Source of the DNA: an uncultured Rhizobiaceae bacterium
Lineage (GTDB): Bacteria; Pseudomonadota; Alphaproteobacteria; Rhizobiales; Rhizobiaceae
Direction: 5' to 3'
DNA: 64,000 nt
NCBI GenBank assembly: GCA_947259295.1
Contig: CAMYMG010000036.1
Location: 1-64,000 of the forward strand
In this document: in pieces, positions 37,775-46,485 of the stretch
Numbering within the stretch: the first letter of the stretch is position 1
Layout of the letters: each line of letters begins with the position of its first letter
The notes under the pieces: generated by a model
What the model was told of the DNA's origin: nothing
Seen by the model: the letters and a program-made list of their open reading frames with translations, nothing else
The model's database searches: none
Translations under genes and position numbers: made by a program

Positions 37775-39310
37775 CTAGCGTTGTCGCGCAGCCCAGGTCT
37801 CGGCTACTGCCACGACCGCAGCATTGATCGGCCCGGATGGCAGCGACGGGAACACCGACGCATCAACGACGAACAGATTGTGGAAGCCTTTTACCCTGAG
37901 CTCCGGATCGACGACCGCCTCGGCGTCCATGCCCATCCGGCAGGTGCCGGCAGGATGGTGATGCGTCGATGCGGCGCGGGCGATGAAGGCGTCGATTTCG
38001 CCATCCGATTGCACCTCGGGCCCGGGCTGCACCTCCACGTCGCGCCAGTCGTCGAGCGCGGGATGATGACCGACCGTTCGCGCCGCCCGCAGCGCCTTGC
38101 GAAAGGTCAGCCGGTCCAGTTCCGTCTCGAGGTAGTGTGGATCAATGGTCGGCTGGTCGCCCCTGCCCGGCCCGCTTGGCCGGATGTTGCCGCGGCTGGT
38201 CGGATGCGTGACGCCGCACAGCAGCGTATATGTCTGCCCGTAGGCCGGCGCCTCCAGCCCTTCCGCCGCCGACGGCGCGACGACGCAGGCGAGCACGATG
38301 TCCGGCTGTCCGGAGGTGCGGGAGAAGTCGGCGCTGTCGAGATACATCAGCGATTCGGAATGCTGCAGCCGCGACGGCGGCACCGGTCGCTTTGACCTAT
38401 AGACATTGCCAAGTGCCAGCAGGTGATCTTGCAGATTCCTGCCCACGCTCTTCCTGTCGCTGACGCAGGCGATGCCGGCCTCGCGCAGCACCTGCGGATC
38501 GCCAATCCCGGAGCGCATCAGGATCAGCGGCGAGGACACCGCTCCGGCCGAAAACACGATGCGGCCGGCCGAAATCCGTTCGGTCGAACCGCCGGCGACG
38601 CAGATTGCTGCCACCGCGCGGTGGCCGTCGAGTTCCAGATGCTCGATCTCGTGGCCGGTGAGCAGCGTGAGGTTGGGTCGTGCCAGCACCTCGGGCGTCA
38701 GATAGGCATCCGCGACGCTGACACGCCGGCCGCCACGGATGGTCAGGCAATTCGGCGATGTTCCGACGAGTTCGCCGCTGTTGTGGTCCGGCAGTGGTGG
38801 AACGCCGAGCGCCGTGCCCGCCGCCATATAGGCGCGCACCACCGGACTGACTTCGTCGTCGGGCAGAAAGACGTCAAGCGGCCCGTCGCCCTCGTGGCCG
38901 TTGAGACCTGCACGTTGGCCGGTCAGGCGCTCGCTGCGGTCGAACCCGTCACGCAGCCCATCGAATGACCAGCCCTCGCCGGCGGCCTCTGCCCAGGCGT
39001 CGAAGTCGCGCGGATGGCCTCTCACATGTGCCATGGCGTGCAGGCAGCTCGAGCCGCCGACGATTCGTCCGCGCGGCCACTCGTGCACGCGGCGCGCTGT
39101 GTACTGCTGTGGCACGGTGCGATAGGCCCAGTCGTAGACGCGGCCCTGAAGCGCCGGCCATTTCAGCGGATCGCCGATATCCGGATCCGTAGGCATGCCG
39201 CCTGCCTCGACGACCCCGACGAGGCAGGCGGCATCCTCGCTCAGCCGGCTTGCCAGCACGCTGCCGGCAGACCCGGCGCCGACGATCAAGACGTCGAAGT
39301 GCTGACTCAC
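37775..39310 (-). CDS. Pyridoxine 4-oxidase (GMC flavoprotein)
   Basis: FAD enzyme expected to oxidise pyridoxine to pyridoxal with oxygen, the entry step of vitamin B6 degradation pathway I. The 511-residue GMC oxidoreductase has the dinucleotide fold [16 protein letters not shown], the second signature GAVSSPLILMRSGIGD and the active-site His in [12 protein letters not shown]. The N-terminal 100 residues, in particular MPTDPDIGDPLKWPALQGR, closely resemble the characterised Mesorhizobium loti pyridoxine 4-oxidase as I remember it. The start is GTG 39310, since the longer track ORF runs into the regulator gene. It follows the GntR gene by 49 nt on the same strand. Confidence 0.85.
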   Translation of the reverse strand: MSQHFDVLIVGAGSAGSVLASRLSEDAACLVGVVEAGGMPTDPDIGDPLKWPALQGRVYDWAYRTVPQQYTARRVHEWPRGRIVGGSSCLHAMAHVRGHPRDFDAWAEAAGEGWSFDGLRDGFDRSERLTGQRAGLNGHEGDGPLDVFLPDDEVSPVVRAYMAAGTALGVPPLPDHNSGELVGTSPNCLTIRGGRRVSVADAYLTPEVLARPNLTLLTGHEIEHLELDGHRAVAAICVAGGSTERISAGRIVFSAGAVSSPLILMRSGIGDPQVLREAGIACVSDRKSVGRNLQDHLLALGNVYRSKRPVPPSRLQHSESLMYLDSADFSRTSGQPDIVLACVVAPSAAEGLEAPAYGQTYTLLCGVTHPTSRGNIRPSGPGRGDQPTIDPHYLETELDRLTFRKALRAARTVGHHPALDDWRDVEVQPGPEVQSDGEIDAFIARAASTHHHPAGTCRMGMDAEAVVDPELRVKGFHNLFVVDASVFPSLPSGPINAAVVAVAETWAARQR

Positions 39311-39359
39311 CTGCCGGCCGTGCCCGGCCGTAACGGTCTCCTCGCGCTGGCGGTAGCGC

Positions 39360-40037
39360 TCATGCGGCGAAGGCGCCGGCGTTCGACCGTTCGATGATCT
39401 GTTTCTGGACTGCAAGAAGATGGGCGCGCATGGCTGCCTCGGCAGCCTCGGGATCGCGCTGTGAAATCGCCTCGGCGACCAGCCGATGCTCGGCATCGCG
39501 CTGCGCGATGCGCTTCGGACAGGTGGGGGACGCAGTACGGGCCACCTTGACCCGCGCATCAATGCCAACCTGGCGCAGCATGCGGTAGATCTCGGCGGCC
39601 AGATGATTGCGTGCCGCCGCTGCTATCGCCAGGTGGAAGGCAAAGTCGACCTCTCCCGAAGGCGCGTTTTCTGGCGTGGTCGCCGCCTCCAGGATCCGCG
39701 CCGTCTCGAAGGACGAGGCGCGCAGCGAAGCCAGCCGCGCCAGGCCCGGCTCGATCAGCAGCCGCAGTTCCAGCACCTCGATCGGATTGGTTACCCGCAC
39801 TAGTTCTTCGCCATAGCGCGGCCATGCGGTCGGCGCGCGCCGGGTACGCACCGGCTTCAGGTCCCCTGCCCGGCGCATCGCCTCGAGCGCCTTGCGCAGC
39901 TGGTGCCGCTTGACGCCGAGCTGGTCGGCGAGATCGCGCTCCGACGGCAAGGCGCCGCCCGCCTCCTGGAGCTTGCGGATGGCGGCGATGATGTCCTCGA
40001 CATCCGACAGGACGAGTTTCGGTTCGAATGCAGCCAA
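39360..40037 (-). CDS. GntR regulator of the vitamin B6 cluster
   Basis: A 225-residue FadR-type GntR regulator: winged helix ([22 protein letters not shown]) and FCD domain ([25 protein letters not shown]). The likely start is TTG 40037 with GGAG nine bases upstream. It is divergent from 4-pyridoxate dehydrogenase and upstream of pyridoxine oxidase, so it probably controls the cluster and may sense a B6 catabolite. It is not the MocR-type PdxR regulator known for PLP synthesis. Inverted CAACC/GGTTG repeats lie in the promoter region. Confidence 0.88.
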   Translation of the reverse strand: MAAFEPKLVLSDVEDIIAAIRKLQEAGGALPSERDLADQLGVKRHQLRKALEAMRRAGDLKPVRTRRAPTAWPRYGEELVRVTNPIEVLELRLLIEPGLARLASLRASSFETARILEAATTPENAPSGEVDFAFHLAIAAAARNHLAAEIYRMLRQVGIDARVKVARTASPTCPKRIAQRDAEHRLVAEAISQRDPEAAEAAMRAHLLAVQKQIIERSNAGAFAA

Positions 40038-40104
40038 GGCTCATATCTCCGGCGTGTTCGTTTCAAATCGTCGCTTTGCAGCGTCAAGCGACGTGTTACC
40101 CACG

Positions 40105-40144
40105 CAACCAATTCAACCATCTGTATAGGTTGGCGCGTTGGTTG
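40105..40144. promoter_or_regulatory. Operator A: CAACCAA/TTGGTTG repeats
   Basis: In the divergent region, CAACCAA and TTGGTTG face each other across 26 nt, and within them CAACC and GGTTG face each other across 9 nt. Further GTTGAG copies follow at 40153 and 40164. Related repeats occur at 41878 and 42083, so this looks like a cluster-specific operator. Confidence 0.55.
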
Positions 40145-40228
40145 ACAATATCAGTTGAGCAGTGGTTGAGTGACGACATTCTTTGTCCGTCGGCCTTTCT
40201 GCAGCGGACCTTCACCAAAGGGAACCCG

Positions 40229-41866
40229 ATGGCAACTGGCGAAACCTTCGACTACGTCATCGTCGGTGCGGGCTCGGCCGGCTGCGTCCTGGCCAACCGA
40301 TTGAGCGAGGACCCCGGCGTCCGGGTGCTGCTGCTGGAGGCGGGCGACTGGGATCGCGACCCGATGATCCACATCCCGCTTGGCTGGGGCAAGATCCTCA
40401 CCGAGCGTCGTCACGACTGGATGTATTTCTGCGAGCCCGAAGCCAATGTCGGCGGCCGCAAGGTAGAGTGCGCACGCGGCAAGGTGATCGGCGGTTCGTC
40501 GTCGACCAATGCCATGGCCTATGTGCGCGGCAATCGCGGCGACTACGACCGCTGGGCCGCATCCGGACTGAAGGAATGGTCCTACGAGAAGGTCCTCCCC
40601 TACTTCAAGAAACAGGAAAGCTGGGAAAAGGGCGAAAGCCGATATCGGGGCGGGAACGGACCGCTGAGCACGCAGTTCTGCCGCTACAAGGACGACCTGA
40701 TCGAGGCCTTTGCCGAGGCAAGCCTGACCGCGGGTTATCCGCAGACCGACGACTACAACGGGGCCGTCCAGGAAGGTTTCGGCCGGCTGCAGATGACGAT
40801 CGCCAAGGGGCGCCGCTCCTCGGCGGCGACCGCCTATCTGCGTCCGGCGCTCCGGCGTAGCAATTTGAAGGTGGTCACCGGCGCCATGGCCACCCGCATC
40901 CTGCTCGCCGAAGGCAGGGCTTCGGGCATTGCCTACCGCCGCGGCGGCGTCGAGGTCGAGGCCCTCGCGCGCCGCGAAGTGGTGTTGTCGGGCGGCGTCA
41001 TCAACACCCCGCAACTCCTTATGCTTTCAGGGATTGGCGACCCCGAGGAATTGTCCGAGAATGGCATCGGTACGACGATCCCGCTGCCCGCCGTCGGCAA
41101 GAATCTCCAGGACCACGTATCGGTCATCCTGATGTACCGTCGCAAGACGCCCGGCCCGTTTCACCGCATGATGCGGGCGGACAGGATCGGCCTCGACTTC
41201 GCCAAGACCTACCTCACCGGGACCGGTTTTTCCGGCGACGTGCCGGGCGGCGTCGTCGCTTTCCTGAAAAGCGACAAGTCGCGCCCCCTGCCCGACGTGC
41301 AACTCCTCTTCACCGCGGCGCCCTTGGCTGCATGGCCTTACCTTCCGCCCTTCAAGGCTCCCTTCGCCGATGGCTTCGCCACCCGCGTCGTCGCGGTGCA
41401 GCCGGAGAGCCGCGGCCGCGTCGCGCTGGCCTCCGCCGATCCGCTGGCGGCCCCCCTCATCCACCAGAACTTCCTCTCCGCCGAGCGCGACTGGCAGTCG
41501 CTGCGCGCCGGCGTCAGGATCGCCCGCGACCTTGCCGCGCAGCCGTCGATGGCGCCCTTCGTGCAGGCCGAGTTCTTTCCCGGCCCGCAATGCGAGAGCG
41601 ATGCCGAAATCGACGAGCACATCCGCAAGACCTCTATCACCGTGCATCACCCCGCCGGCACCTGCCGCATGGGTACCGACGACGCATCCGTCGTCGATCC
41701 GCAGCTGCGGGTGCGTGGTGTCGGCGGCTTGCGCATCGTCGATGCTTCGGTGATGCCCGACCTGCCCTGCGGCAACATCAATGGCGCCGTCATCATGATC
41801 GCCGAGAAGGCCGCCGACCTTATCCGCGAGCAGGCCGAACTCGAACTCGACAGCGCCGCCGTCTGA
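40229..41866 (+). CDS. 4-pyridoxate dehydrogenase (GMC flavoprotein)
   Basis: FAD enzyme predicted to oxidise the 5-hydroxymethyl group of 4-pyridoxate to the aldehyde FHMPC. The 545-residue protein shows [19 protein letters not shown], the second GMC signature [17 protein letters not shown] and the catalytic His in [11 protein letters not shown]. The specific role is inferred from its place next to FHMPC dehydrogenase, 4-pyridoxolactonase and pyridoxine oxidase; in M. loti this step is also done by a GMC protein. A choline or alcohol dehydrogenase is the alternative. The ATG at 40229 has AAAGGGAA upstream; the track start is inside the promoter. Confidence 0.75.
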   Translation: MATGETFDYVIVGAGSAGCVLANRLSEDPGVRVLLLEAGDWDRDPMIHIPLGWGKILTERRHDWMYFCEPEANVGGRKVECARGKVIGGSSSTNAMAYVRGNRGDYDRWAASGLKEWSYEKVLPYFKKQESWEKGESRYRGGNGPLSTQFCRYKDDLIEAFAEASLTAGYPQTDDYNGAVQEGFGRLQMTIAKGRRSSAATAYLRPALRRSNLKVVTGAMATRILLAEGRASGIAYRRGGVEVEALARREVVLSGGVINTPQLLMLSGIGDPEELSENGIGTTIPLPAVGKNLQDHVSVILMYRRKTPGPFHRMMRADRIGLDFAKTYLTGTGFSGDVPGGVVAFLKSDKSRPLPDVQLLFTAAPLAAWPYLPPFKAPFADGFATRVVAVQPESRGRVALASADPLAAPLIHQNFLSAERDWQSLRAGVRIARDLAAQPSMAPFVQAEFFPGPQCESDAEIDEHIRKTSITVHHPAGTCRMGTDDASVVDPQLRVRGVGGLRIVDASVMPDLPCGNINGAVIMIAEKAADLIREQAELELDSAAV

Positions 41867-41877
41867 CCGGCGGCTTT

Positions 41878-41906
41878 GACTCAACCAATTTTTCCTTGGT
41901 TGAGTC
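41878..41906. promoter_or_regulatory. Operator B: perfect 11-bp inverted repeat
   Basis: GACTCAACCAA-TTTTTCC-TTGGTTGAGTC, a perfect palindrome starting 11 nt after the dehydrogenase stop. The TCAACCAA/TTGGTTGA arms match operators A and C. As RNA it could also act as a weak terminator, but it has no T-tract after the stem. Confidence 0.55.
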
Positions 41907-42082
41907 GACGACTATCGACGCGACCGGGGTATGTCCCACACCGCCCCGACCCTACAGAAAAACATTATCTACATTTTTCAATGGCTTGCTTCATAGTTTG
42001 AAGCGCCGATCATAGGCTGATCGCTGCGCTGGAGCGTGCTTCAGATTCTTTTCGAAATCGCCCGTTTTGCCATTGTCGGTCA

Positions 42083-42112
42083 TAACCAATGGGGATACGG
42101 TTGAGTTGGTTA
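42083..42112. promoter_or_regulatory. Operator C: TAACCAA/TTGGTTA repeat
   Basis: TAACCAA and TTGGTTA face each other across 16 nt, with an extra GGTTGAG between them, 36 nt before the cupin start codon. It shares half-sites with operators A and B and probably controls the cupin operon. Confidence 0.5.
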
Positions 42113-42147
42113 AACGCATTTGCCTTTGAACCCGAAAGGTGGCCGAT

Positions 42148-43299
42148 ATGTCCGTCGCGCAAGCAGCAAACGATGTCATCAGCAACAAGAAGGCGGCCCT
42201 CAAGGGGCTATACGACGATCTCTACGGCAAGAACATGTTTCCCTTCTGGGCAACGTCCGAAGGCGTCGATCATGACGAGATCAAGCAACTCATGGCGACC
42301 AACAAGGCTGTGCCCTTCGTCTGGTCCTATTCCGACATCGAGCCGTTGCTGCAGCGCGCCGCCCAGTTGGTTACGATGGACGACAGCGAGCGCCGCTCGC
42401 TGATCCTCGTCAATCCGGGCCTGGCGCCCAAGCGCGCCTCCGTCAGCACCATGTACACGGCCTACCGGCTGAACGATCCCGACGAGATCATGCCGCCGCA
42501 CAAGCATTCCCCGAGCGCCATTCGCTTCGGCCTGACCGGTGAAGGCAATTTCACCGGCGTCGAGGGCGAGGATGTCGTCTTCGGTCCCGGCGACATGGTG
42601 CTCACCCCCAACGACGCCTGGCACAACCACGGCACGGTCGGCGGCGAGCAGGCGGTCAACTTGTCGGTCCTCGACCTGCCGCTGGTCGAGACGCTGCATG
42701 CCGTTCACTTCGACCACAAATACACCGAGATGGTCGACGGAAAGGAAGTCGAGAAGAAGGTGCAGACCGCCCGCTTCCCGAGCGACTACTCGCAGCGCAT
42801 CTACGGCGAAGGCGGCATGATGCCCCGCTTCGTCGATCACAAGCGCGGCGGCGGCCTGTCCTCCCCCATGTATGTCTACCGCTGGGAGAAGATGGAAGCG
42901 CTGCTCGACGCCCACAAGGACTGGGACGGCGACCCGCATGAGGGTATCGTCATCGACTATGTCGATCCGACGACCGGCGGACCGGTGTTCCACACCATCA
43001 ACTTCTACGTTCAGATGCTGCGCCCGGGCGAAAAGACCCTGCCGCAGCGCGAGACCGCGAGCCTGCTTCTGGCGCCCTTCCGCGGCAGCGGCCATTCGAT
43101 CATCGACGGCAAGCGCTACGACTGGAACCAGTTCGACACGATCGCCATACCGGGCGGCTCCTGGGTCGAGCATGTCAACGGCTCGTCCACCGAGCCGGTT
43201 ATCTTCTTCGGTGCCACCGACGCGCCGACCCAGAAGGCGCTGCTGCTCTACAAGCGCTGGGGCCGCAACCAGGCCGGCGACCTGCTGCGGATCGCCTGA
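42148..43299 (+). CDS. Gentisate/salicylate-type cupin dioxygenase
   Basis: Double-cupin non-heme iron dioxygenase of the gentisate 1,2-dioxygenase/1-hydroxy-2-naphthoate dioxygenase family, 383 residues. The N-terminal cupin has the iron ligands HKHSP and WHNHG; the C-terminal cupin is more degenerate (PGGSWVEHVNG). Relatives cleave an aromatic ring between a hydroxyl-bearing and a carboxyl-bearing carbon. 4-pyridoxate and its oxidation products carry 3-hydroxy and 4-carboxy groups, so they are plausible substrates here; this is inference. The ATG at 42148 has AAAGGTGG upstream. First gene of an operon that runs through FHMPC dehydrogenase to a TRAP transporter. Confidence 0.82.
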   Translation: MSVAQAANDVISNKKAALKGLYDDLYGKNMFPFWATSEGVDHDEIKQLMATNKAVPFVWSYSDIEPLLQRAAQLVTMDDSERRSLILVNPGLAPKRASVSTMYTAYRLNDPDEIMPPHKHSPSAIRFGLTGEGNFTGVEGEDVVFGPGDMVLTPNDAWHNHGTVGGEQAVNLSVLDLPLVETLHAVHFDHKYTEMVDGKEVEKKVQTARFPSDYSQRIYGEGGMMPRFVDHKRGGGLSSPMYVYRWEKMEALLDAHKDWDGDPHEGIVIDYVDPTTGGPVFHTINFYVQMLRPGEKTLPQRETASLLLAPFRGSGHSIIDGKRYDWNQFDTIAIPGGSWVEHVNGSSTEPVIFFGATDAPTQKALLLYKRWGRNQAGDLLRIA

Positions 43300-43359
43300 T
43301 CATTGACGACGGCGTCCCGCAATCGGGGCGCCGAACGGTACGCGTAGGGGGCGTGGGTT

Positions 43360-44487
43360 TTGGTTTCAGCGTTCAACACGAAGCAGATCGGCCACGTGGA
43401 CTGCCCCGGCGGCGGCCAGGTCTGGATCGACGGCAACATCCTCTATATCGGCCACATGCGGCCGCCGAGCGGCACGACGGTGGTCGACATATCCGACCCC
43501 CGCAACCCGAAGAAGATCGCCACCATCGACGTCCCGCCGGGCTGGCACTCGCACAAGGTGCGCGCCCAGGACGGCCTGATGATCATCAACCACGAGCGCT
43601 TCGGCAGCGAGGGCCCGCCCGATTTCGGCGGCGGCCTGGCGATTTACGACACCTCGCGACCGGCCGAGCCGAAGCTGATCTCCAAGTGGATGACCGGCGG
43701 CAAGGGCGTCCACCGCTACGATTATGACGGCCGCTACGCCTACATCTCGCCGACCGCCGACGGCTATGTCGGCAACATCGTCATGATCCTCGACCTGATC
43801 GACCCGGCCAACCCGGTCGAAGTGGGCCGCTGGTGGATACCCGGCCAGCACACCGGCGGCGGCGAGGAATATCCCTGGCACGACTATGTCACGCCGCGCT
43901 GCCACCATCCGCTGCGCATGGGCGACCGGCTATATGTCAGCTACTGGCACCACGGCCTGTTCATCCTCAACATTTCCGACATGTCGAAGCCGCACGCCAT
44001 CGCGCATGTCAATTCGAGCCCGAGCTTTCCGCACCCGACGCACACCTGCCTGCCGATCCCGCAGGATCTCAAGGGCCGCCGCATCATGGTGGTCGCCGAC
44101 GAGGACGTCGCCAAGCTGCGCCCCTCGGCGCCAGCCTTCAGCTGGATCTACGACATCACCGACGAGACCAACCCGCTGCCGATCTCGACCTTCCAGGTTC
44201 CCGGCATCGATCTCGACGGAGCGCCGCAGCCGCCCATGACTGGCTGCCACCAGCCGTCCGAGCGCTTCAAGGGCTCGATCATCCCCTTCGCCTGGTTCGC
44301 GCAGGGCCTGCGCCTCGTCGACATCGCCGATCCCTTCGCGCCGAAGGAAGTCGGGCATTACGTGCCTGATGCCCCGGCCGGCGCCGAGCGGTCATCGTCC
44401 AACGACGTCACCATCGACGATCGCGGCATCGTCTACCTGATCGACCGCGTGCGCGGCGTCGACATTATCGAAACCAGTGTTCTGTAG
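43360..44487 (+). CDS. LVIVD-repeat beta-propeller protein
   Basis: A 375-residue protein built from about six repeats of the form VVDISDPRNPKKI, IYDTSRPAEPKLI, ILDLIDPANPVEV, ILNISDMSKPHAI and VDIADPFAPKEV, which is a LVIVD-type beta-propeller. There is no signal peptide, so it should be cytoplasmic. Several His residues (GWHSHK, CHHPL, SYWHHG, GCHQPS) cluster in the loops and could form a metal or substrate site. No enzymatic activity is known for me to assign. The only good start is TTG 43360, eight bases after AGGGGGCG. It sits between the cupin and RidA genes. Confidence 0.8.
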   Translation: MVSAFNTKQIGHVDCPGGGQVWIDGNILYIGHMRPPSGTTVVDISDPRNPKKIATIDVPPGWHSHKVRAQDGLMIINHERFGSEGPPDFGGGLAIYDTSRPAEPKLISKWMTGGKGVHRYDYDGRYAYISPTADGYVGNIVMILDLIDPANPVEVGRWWIPGQHTGGGEEYPWHDYVTPRCHHPLRMGDRLYVSYWHHGLFILNISDMSKPHAIAHVNSSPSFPHPTHTCLPIPQDLKGRRIMVVADEDVAKLRPSAPAFSWIYDITDETNPLPISTFQVPGIDLDGAPQPPMTGCHQPSERFKGSIIPFAWFAQGLRLVDIADPFAPKEVGHYVPDAPAGAERSSSNDVTIDDRGIVYLIDRVRGVDIIETSVL

Positions 44488-44496
44488 GAGCCGGCC

Positions 44497-44904
44497 TTGA
44501 GCGACAGCACGCGGAAATCAGCCACCCACTACGCCATCGGCAACAAGAACCCCAACCTGCCCTTTCACCCTGCGGTGCGGGCCGGCGACTTCATCTTCGT
44601 CTCCGGCCAGGTGCCCAAGGACGAGAACAACAACATGATCAGCGGCACCATCGAGGAAGAGACGCTGGCCACGCTGAAGACCATCGAGCGCGTCATCGCG
44701 CACGAGGGCGCGACACTCTCGGACGTGGTCCGCATCACCACGTACCTGGAGGACACGCGCGATTTCGGACGCTACAACCGGGCCTTCCTCGAAGGCATCG
44801 GCGACGCCGTCCTGGCGCGCACCACTGTCGAGGCAAAGGCCGTCATCAACACCAAGATCGAGATGGACGCCATCGTCTACAAGCCGCTGCCGGCAGCCGA
44901 ATAG
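44497..44904 (+). CDS. RidA-family enamine/imine deaminase
   Basis: A 135-residue member of the RidA (YjgF/YER057c/UK114) family. Relatives hydrolyse reactive enamines and imines to ketones and ammonia. Segments typical of the fold are FIFVSGQVPKDE near residue 32, LSDVVRITTYLED near residue 75 and RTTVEAKAVI near residue 108. The TTG start at 44497 has GGAG upstream. In this cluster it could release the ring nitrogen after ring opening, since cleavage of a 3-hydroxypyridine would leave an enamine or imine; that role is inferred. Confidence 0.85.
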   Translation: MSDSTRKSATHYAIGNKNPNLPFHPAVRAGDFIFVSGQVPKDENNNMISGTIEEETLATLKTIERVIAHEGATLSDVVRITTYLEDTRDFGRYNRAFLEGIGDAVLARTTVEAKAVINTKIEMDAIVYKPLPAAE

Positions 44905-44932
44905 CCGGGCGCAACCGAGGAGAGGATTACAC

Positions 44933-45553
44933 ATGTACAAACTGTTGGGACGCCAGACATCGGGCAACGTCCAGAAGGTTCTCTTCATGCTCGAAGAGAT
45001 CGGCGCCAATTACGAGCGCGAGGACTACGGCCGCCTGTTCGAGAACACACAGACGGCCGAGTACAAGGCGCTGAACCCGACTTCGAAAGTGCCGACGCTG
45101 ATCGATGGCGATACCGTCATCTGGGAGTCGAACACCATCCTGCGCTATCTCTCGGCCTCCAACGGCAACGCGCTGAACGGCGCGACGCCGGCCGAGAAGA
45201 CCGAGATCGAGCGCTGGATGGATTTCCTGCTCGCAGCAGTCAATCCCGGCTACATGACCGCCTTCAAGGGCGCCAAGCTAACGCCCGAGGAGCAGACGCC
45301 CGAGTACAAGGATGGCGTCAAGGATCTCGCCGCGCAGCTGCAGATCATCGATACCCATCTCGCGGGCAAGGATTATCTGGCGCTCGGCAAGCTGACCATC
45401 GCCGACATTGCCTGCGCGCCGATCCTCAAGCGGTGCGTCGACTTCAAGATCGGCCGTCCGGCCATGCCGAACCTCGAGCGTTGGGTCGCTGCGATGGCCA
45501 AGCGTCCGGCTTTCCAGGCAGCGACCGCTCCGGCGGCGACCAAGGCCGCCTGA
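44933..45553 (+). CDS. Glutathione S-transferase family protein
   Basis: A 206-residue GST: an N-terminal thioredoxin-like domain with TSGNVQKV, NPTSKVPTLIDG and WESNTILRYLS for glutathione binding, and a helical C-terminal domain (LTIADIACAPILKR). In gentisate pathways a glutathione-dependent isomerase of this superfamily follows the cupin dioxygenase, which makes an isomerase role attractive here, but a detoxification role cannot be excluded. Its stop overlaps the start of the next gene as TGATG, so translation is coupled. Confidence 0.88.
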   Translation: MYKLLGRQTSGNVQKVLFMLEEIGANYEREDYGRLFENTQTAEYKALNPTSKVPTLIDGDTVIWESNTILRYLSASNGNALNGATPAEKTEIERWMDFLLAAVNPGYMTAFKGAKLTPEEQTPEYKDGVKDLAAQLQIIDTHLAGKDYLALGKLTIADIACAPILKRCVDFKIGRPAMPNLERWVAAMAKRPAFQAATAPAATKAA

Positions 45554-46482
45554 TGATCGAGCGGGTCGCCCTCATCGGCCTCGGGACGATGGGTCCCGGC
45601 ATCGCGGCGCGCCTCGCGCGCGGCGGGCTCGACGTGGCGGCCTACGACATCCAACCCGCAGCGATCGAGAAGGCCGGCGCGATGCTCGCCATCGCCGGCG
45701 GCGTGCTCGACCGGCTGGGCATCGAGGCGCCTTCGGATGGCACCGGCAGCGTGCGTTTTGCCGAGTCGCTGGCCGATGCGGTCGACGGTGCGGACCTCGT
45801 CATCGAGAACGTGCCCGAAAACATCGACATGAAGGCCGAGACGTACCGCGCCATCGACAGGCTGGTCGGCGCATCGGTGATCGTGGCCTCGGACACCTCG
45901 GGCATTCCGATCACCAAATTGCAGGCGCATATCTCGCATCCCGAACGCATGGTCGGCATGCACTGGTCGAACCCGCCGCACATCGTGCCGATGATCGAGG
46001 TGATCGCCGGCGAGCAGACAGCGCCCGAAACGGTCGCCACGATCCGCGACCTGATCCGCTCGATCGGCCTGCTGCCGGTGGTGGTCAAGAAGGACGTGCC
46101 GGGATTCGTCGAGAACCGCGTCCTCTACGCTCTGCTGCGCGAAGCCGTCGACCTCGTCGAGAGCGGCGTCATCGAGCCGAAGGATCTCGACACCTGCGTC
46201 TCCTGGGGCATCGGCTACAAGATCGCCGTCATCGGCCCGATGGCGCTGCTCGATATGGCCGGCCTCGATATCTACAAGTCCGTCTCCTCCTTCCTCAATG
46301 CCGACCTCGCCAACCGCGCCGACGTCGCGCCGATGGTCGAGGAGATGACCGCAGCCTCGCGCCTCGGCATCAAGTCGGGCGGCGGCATCTATTCGTACAC
46401 GCCCGAGGAAGCCGGTGCCCTGCAGGCGGAGCGCGCCCGCAAGCTCGTCGCCATCCGCCGCATTCTCGAAGACCGGGAGTGA
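45553..46482 (+). CDS. FHMPC dehydrogenase (B6 degradation)
   Basis: NAD-dependent enzyme of the 3-hydroxyacyl-CoA dehydrogenase fold that oxidises 5-formyl-3-hydroxy-2-methylpyridine-4-carboxylate to the 4,5-dicarboxylate. The 309-residue protein has the Rossmann motif ALIGLGTMGPGIAARL, the catalytic region MHWSNPPHIVPMIEV and the long segment VSWGIGYKIAVIGPMALLD, which closely match the M. loti enzyme as I remember it. A generic 3-hydroxybutyryl-CoA dehydrogenase is less likely. The ATG at 45553 overlaps the GST stop. Confidence 0.87.
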   Translation: MIERVALIGLGTMGPGIAARLARGGLDVAAYDIQPAAIEKAGAMLAIAGGVLDRLGIEAPSDGTGSVRFAESLADAVDGADLVIENVPENIDMKAETYRAIDRLVGASVIVASDTSGIPITKLQAHISHPERMVGMHWSNPPHIVPMIEVIAGEQTAPETVATIRDLIRSIGLLPVVVKKDVPGFVENRVLYALLREAVDLVESGVIEPKDLDTCVSWGIGYKIAVIGPMALLDMAGLDIYKSVSSFLNADLANRADVAPMVEEMTAASRLGIKSGGGIYSYTPEEAGALQAERARKLVAIRRILEDRE

Positions 46483-46485
46483 GCA

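Noticed and set aside
41991-42203. 70-codon minus-strand ORF before the cupin gene
   Set aside because: It overlaps the operator C region and the start of the cupin gene and shows no family or convincing start.
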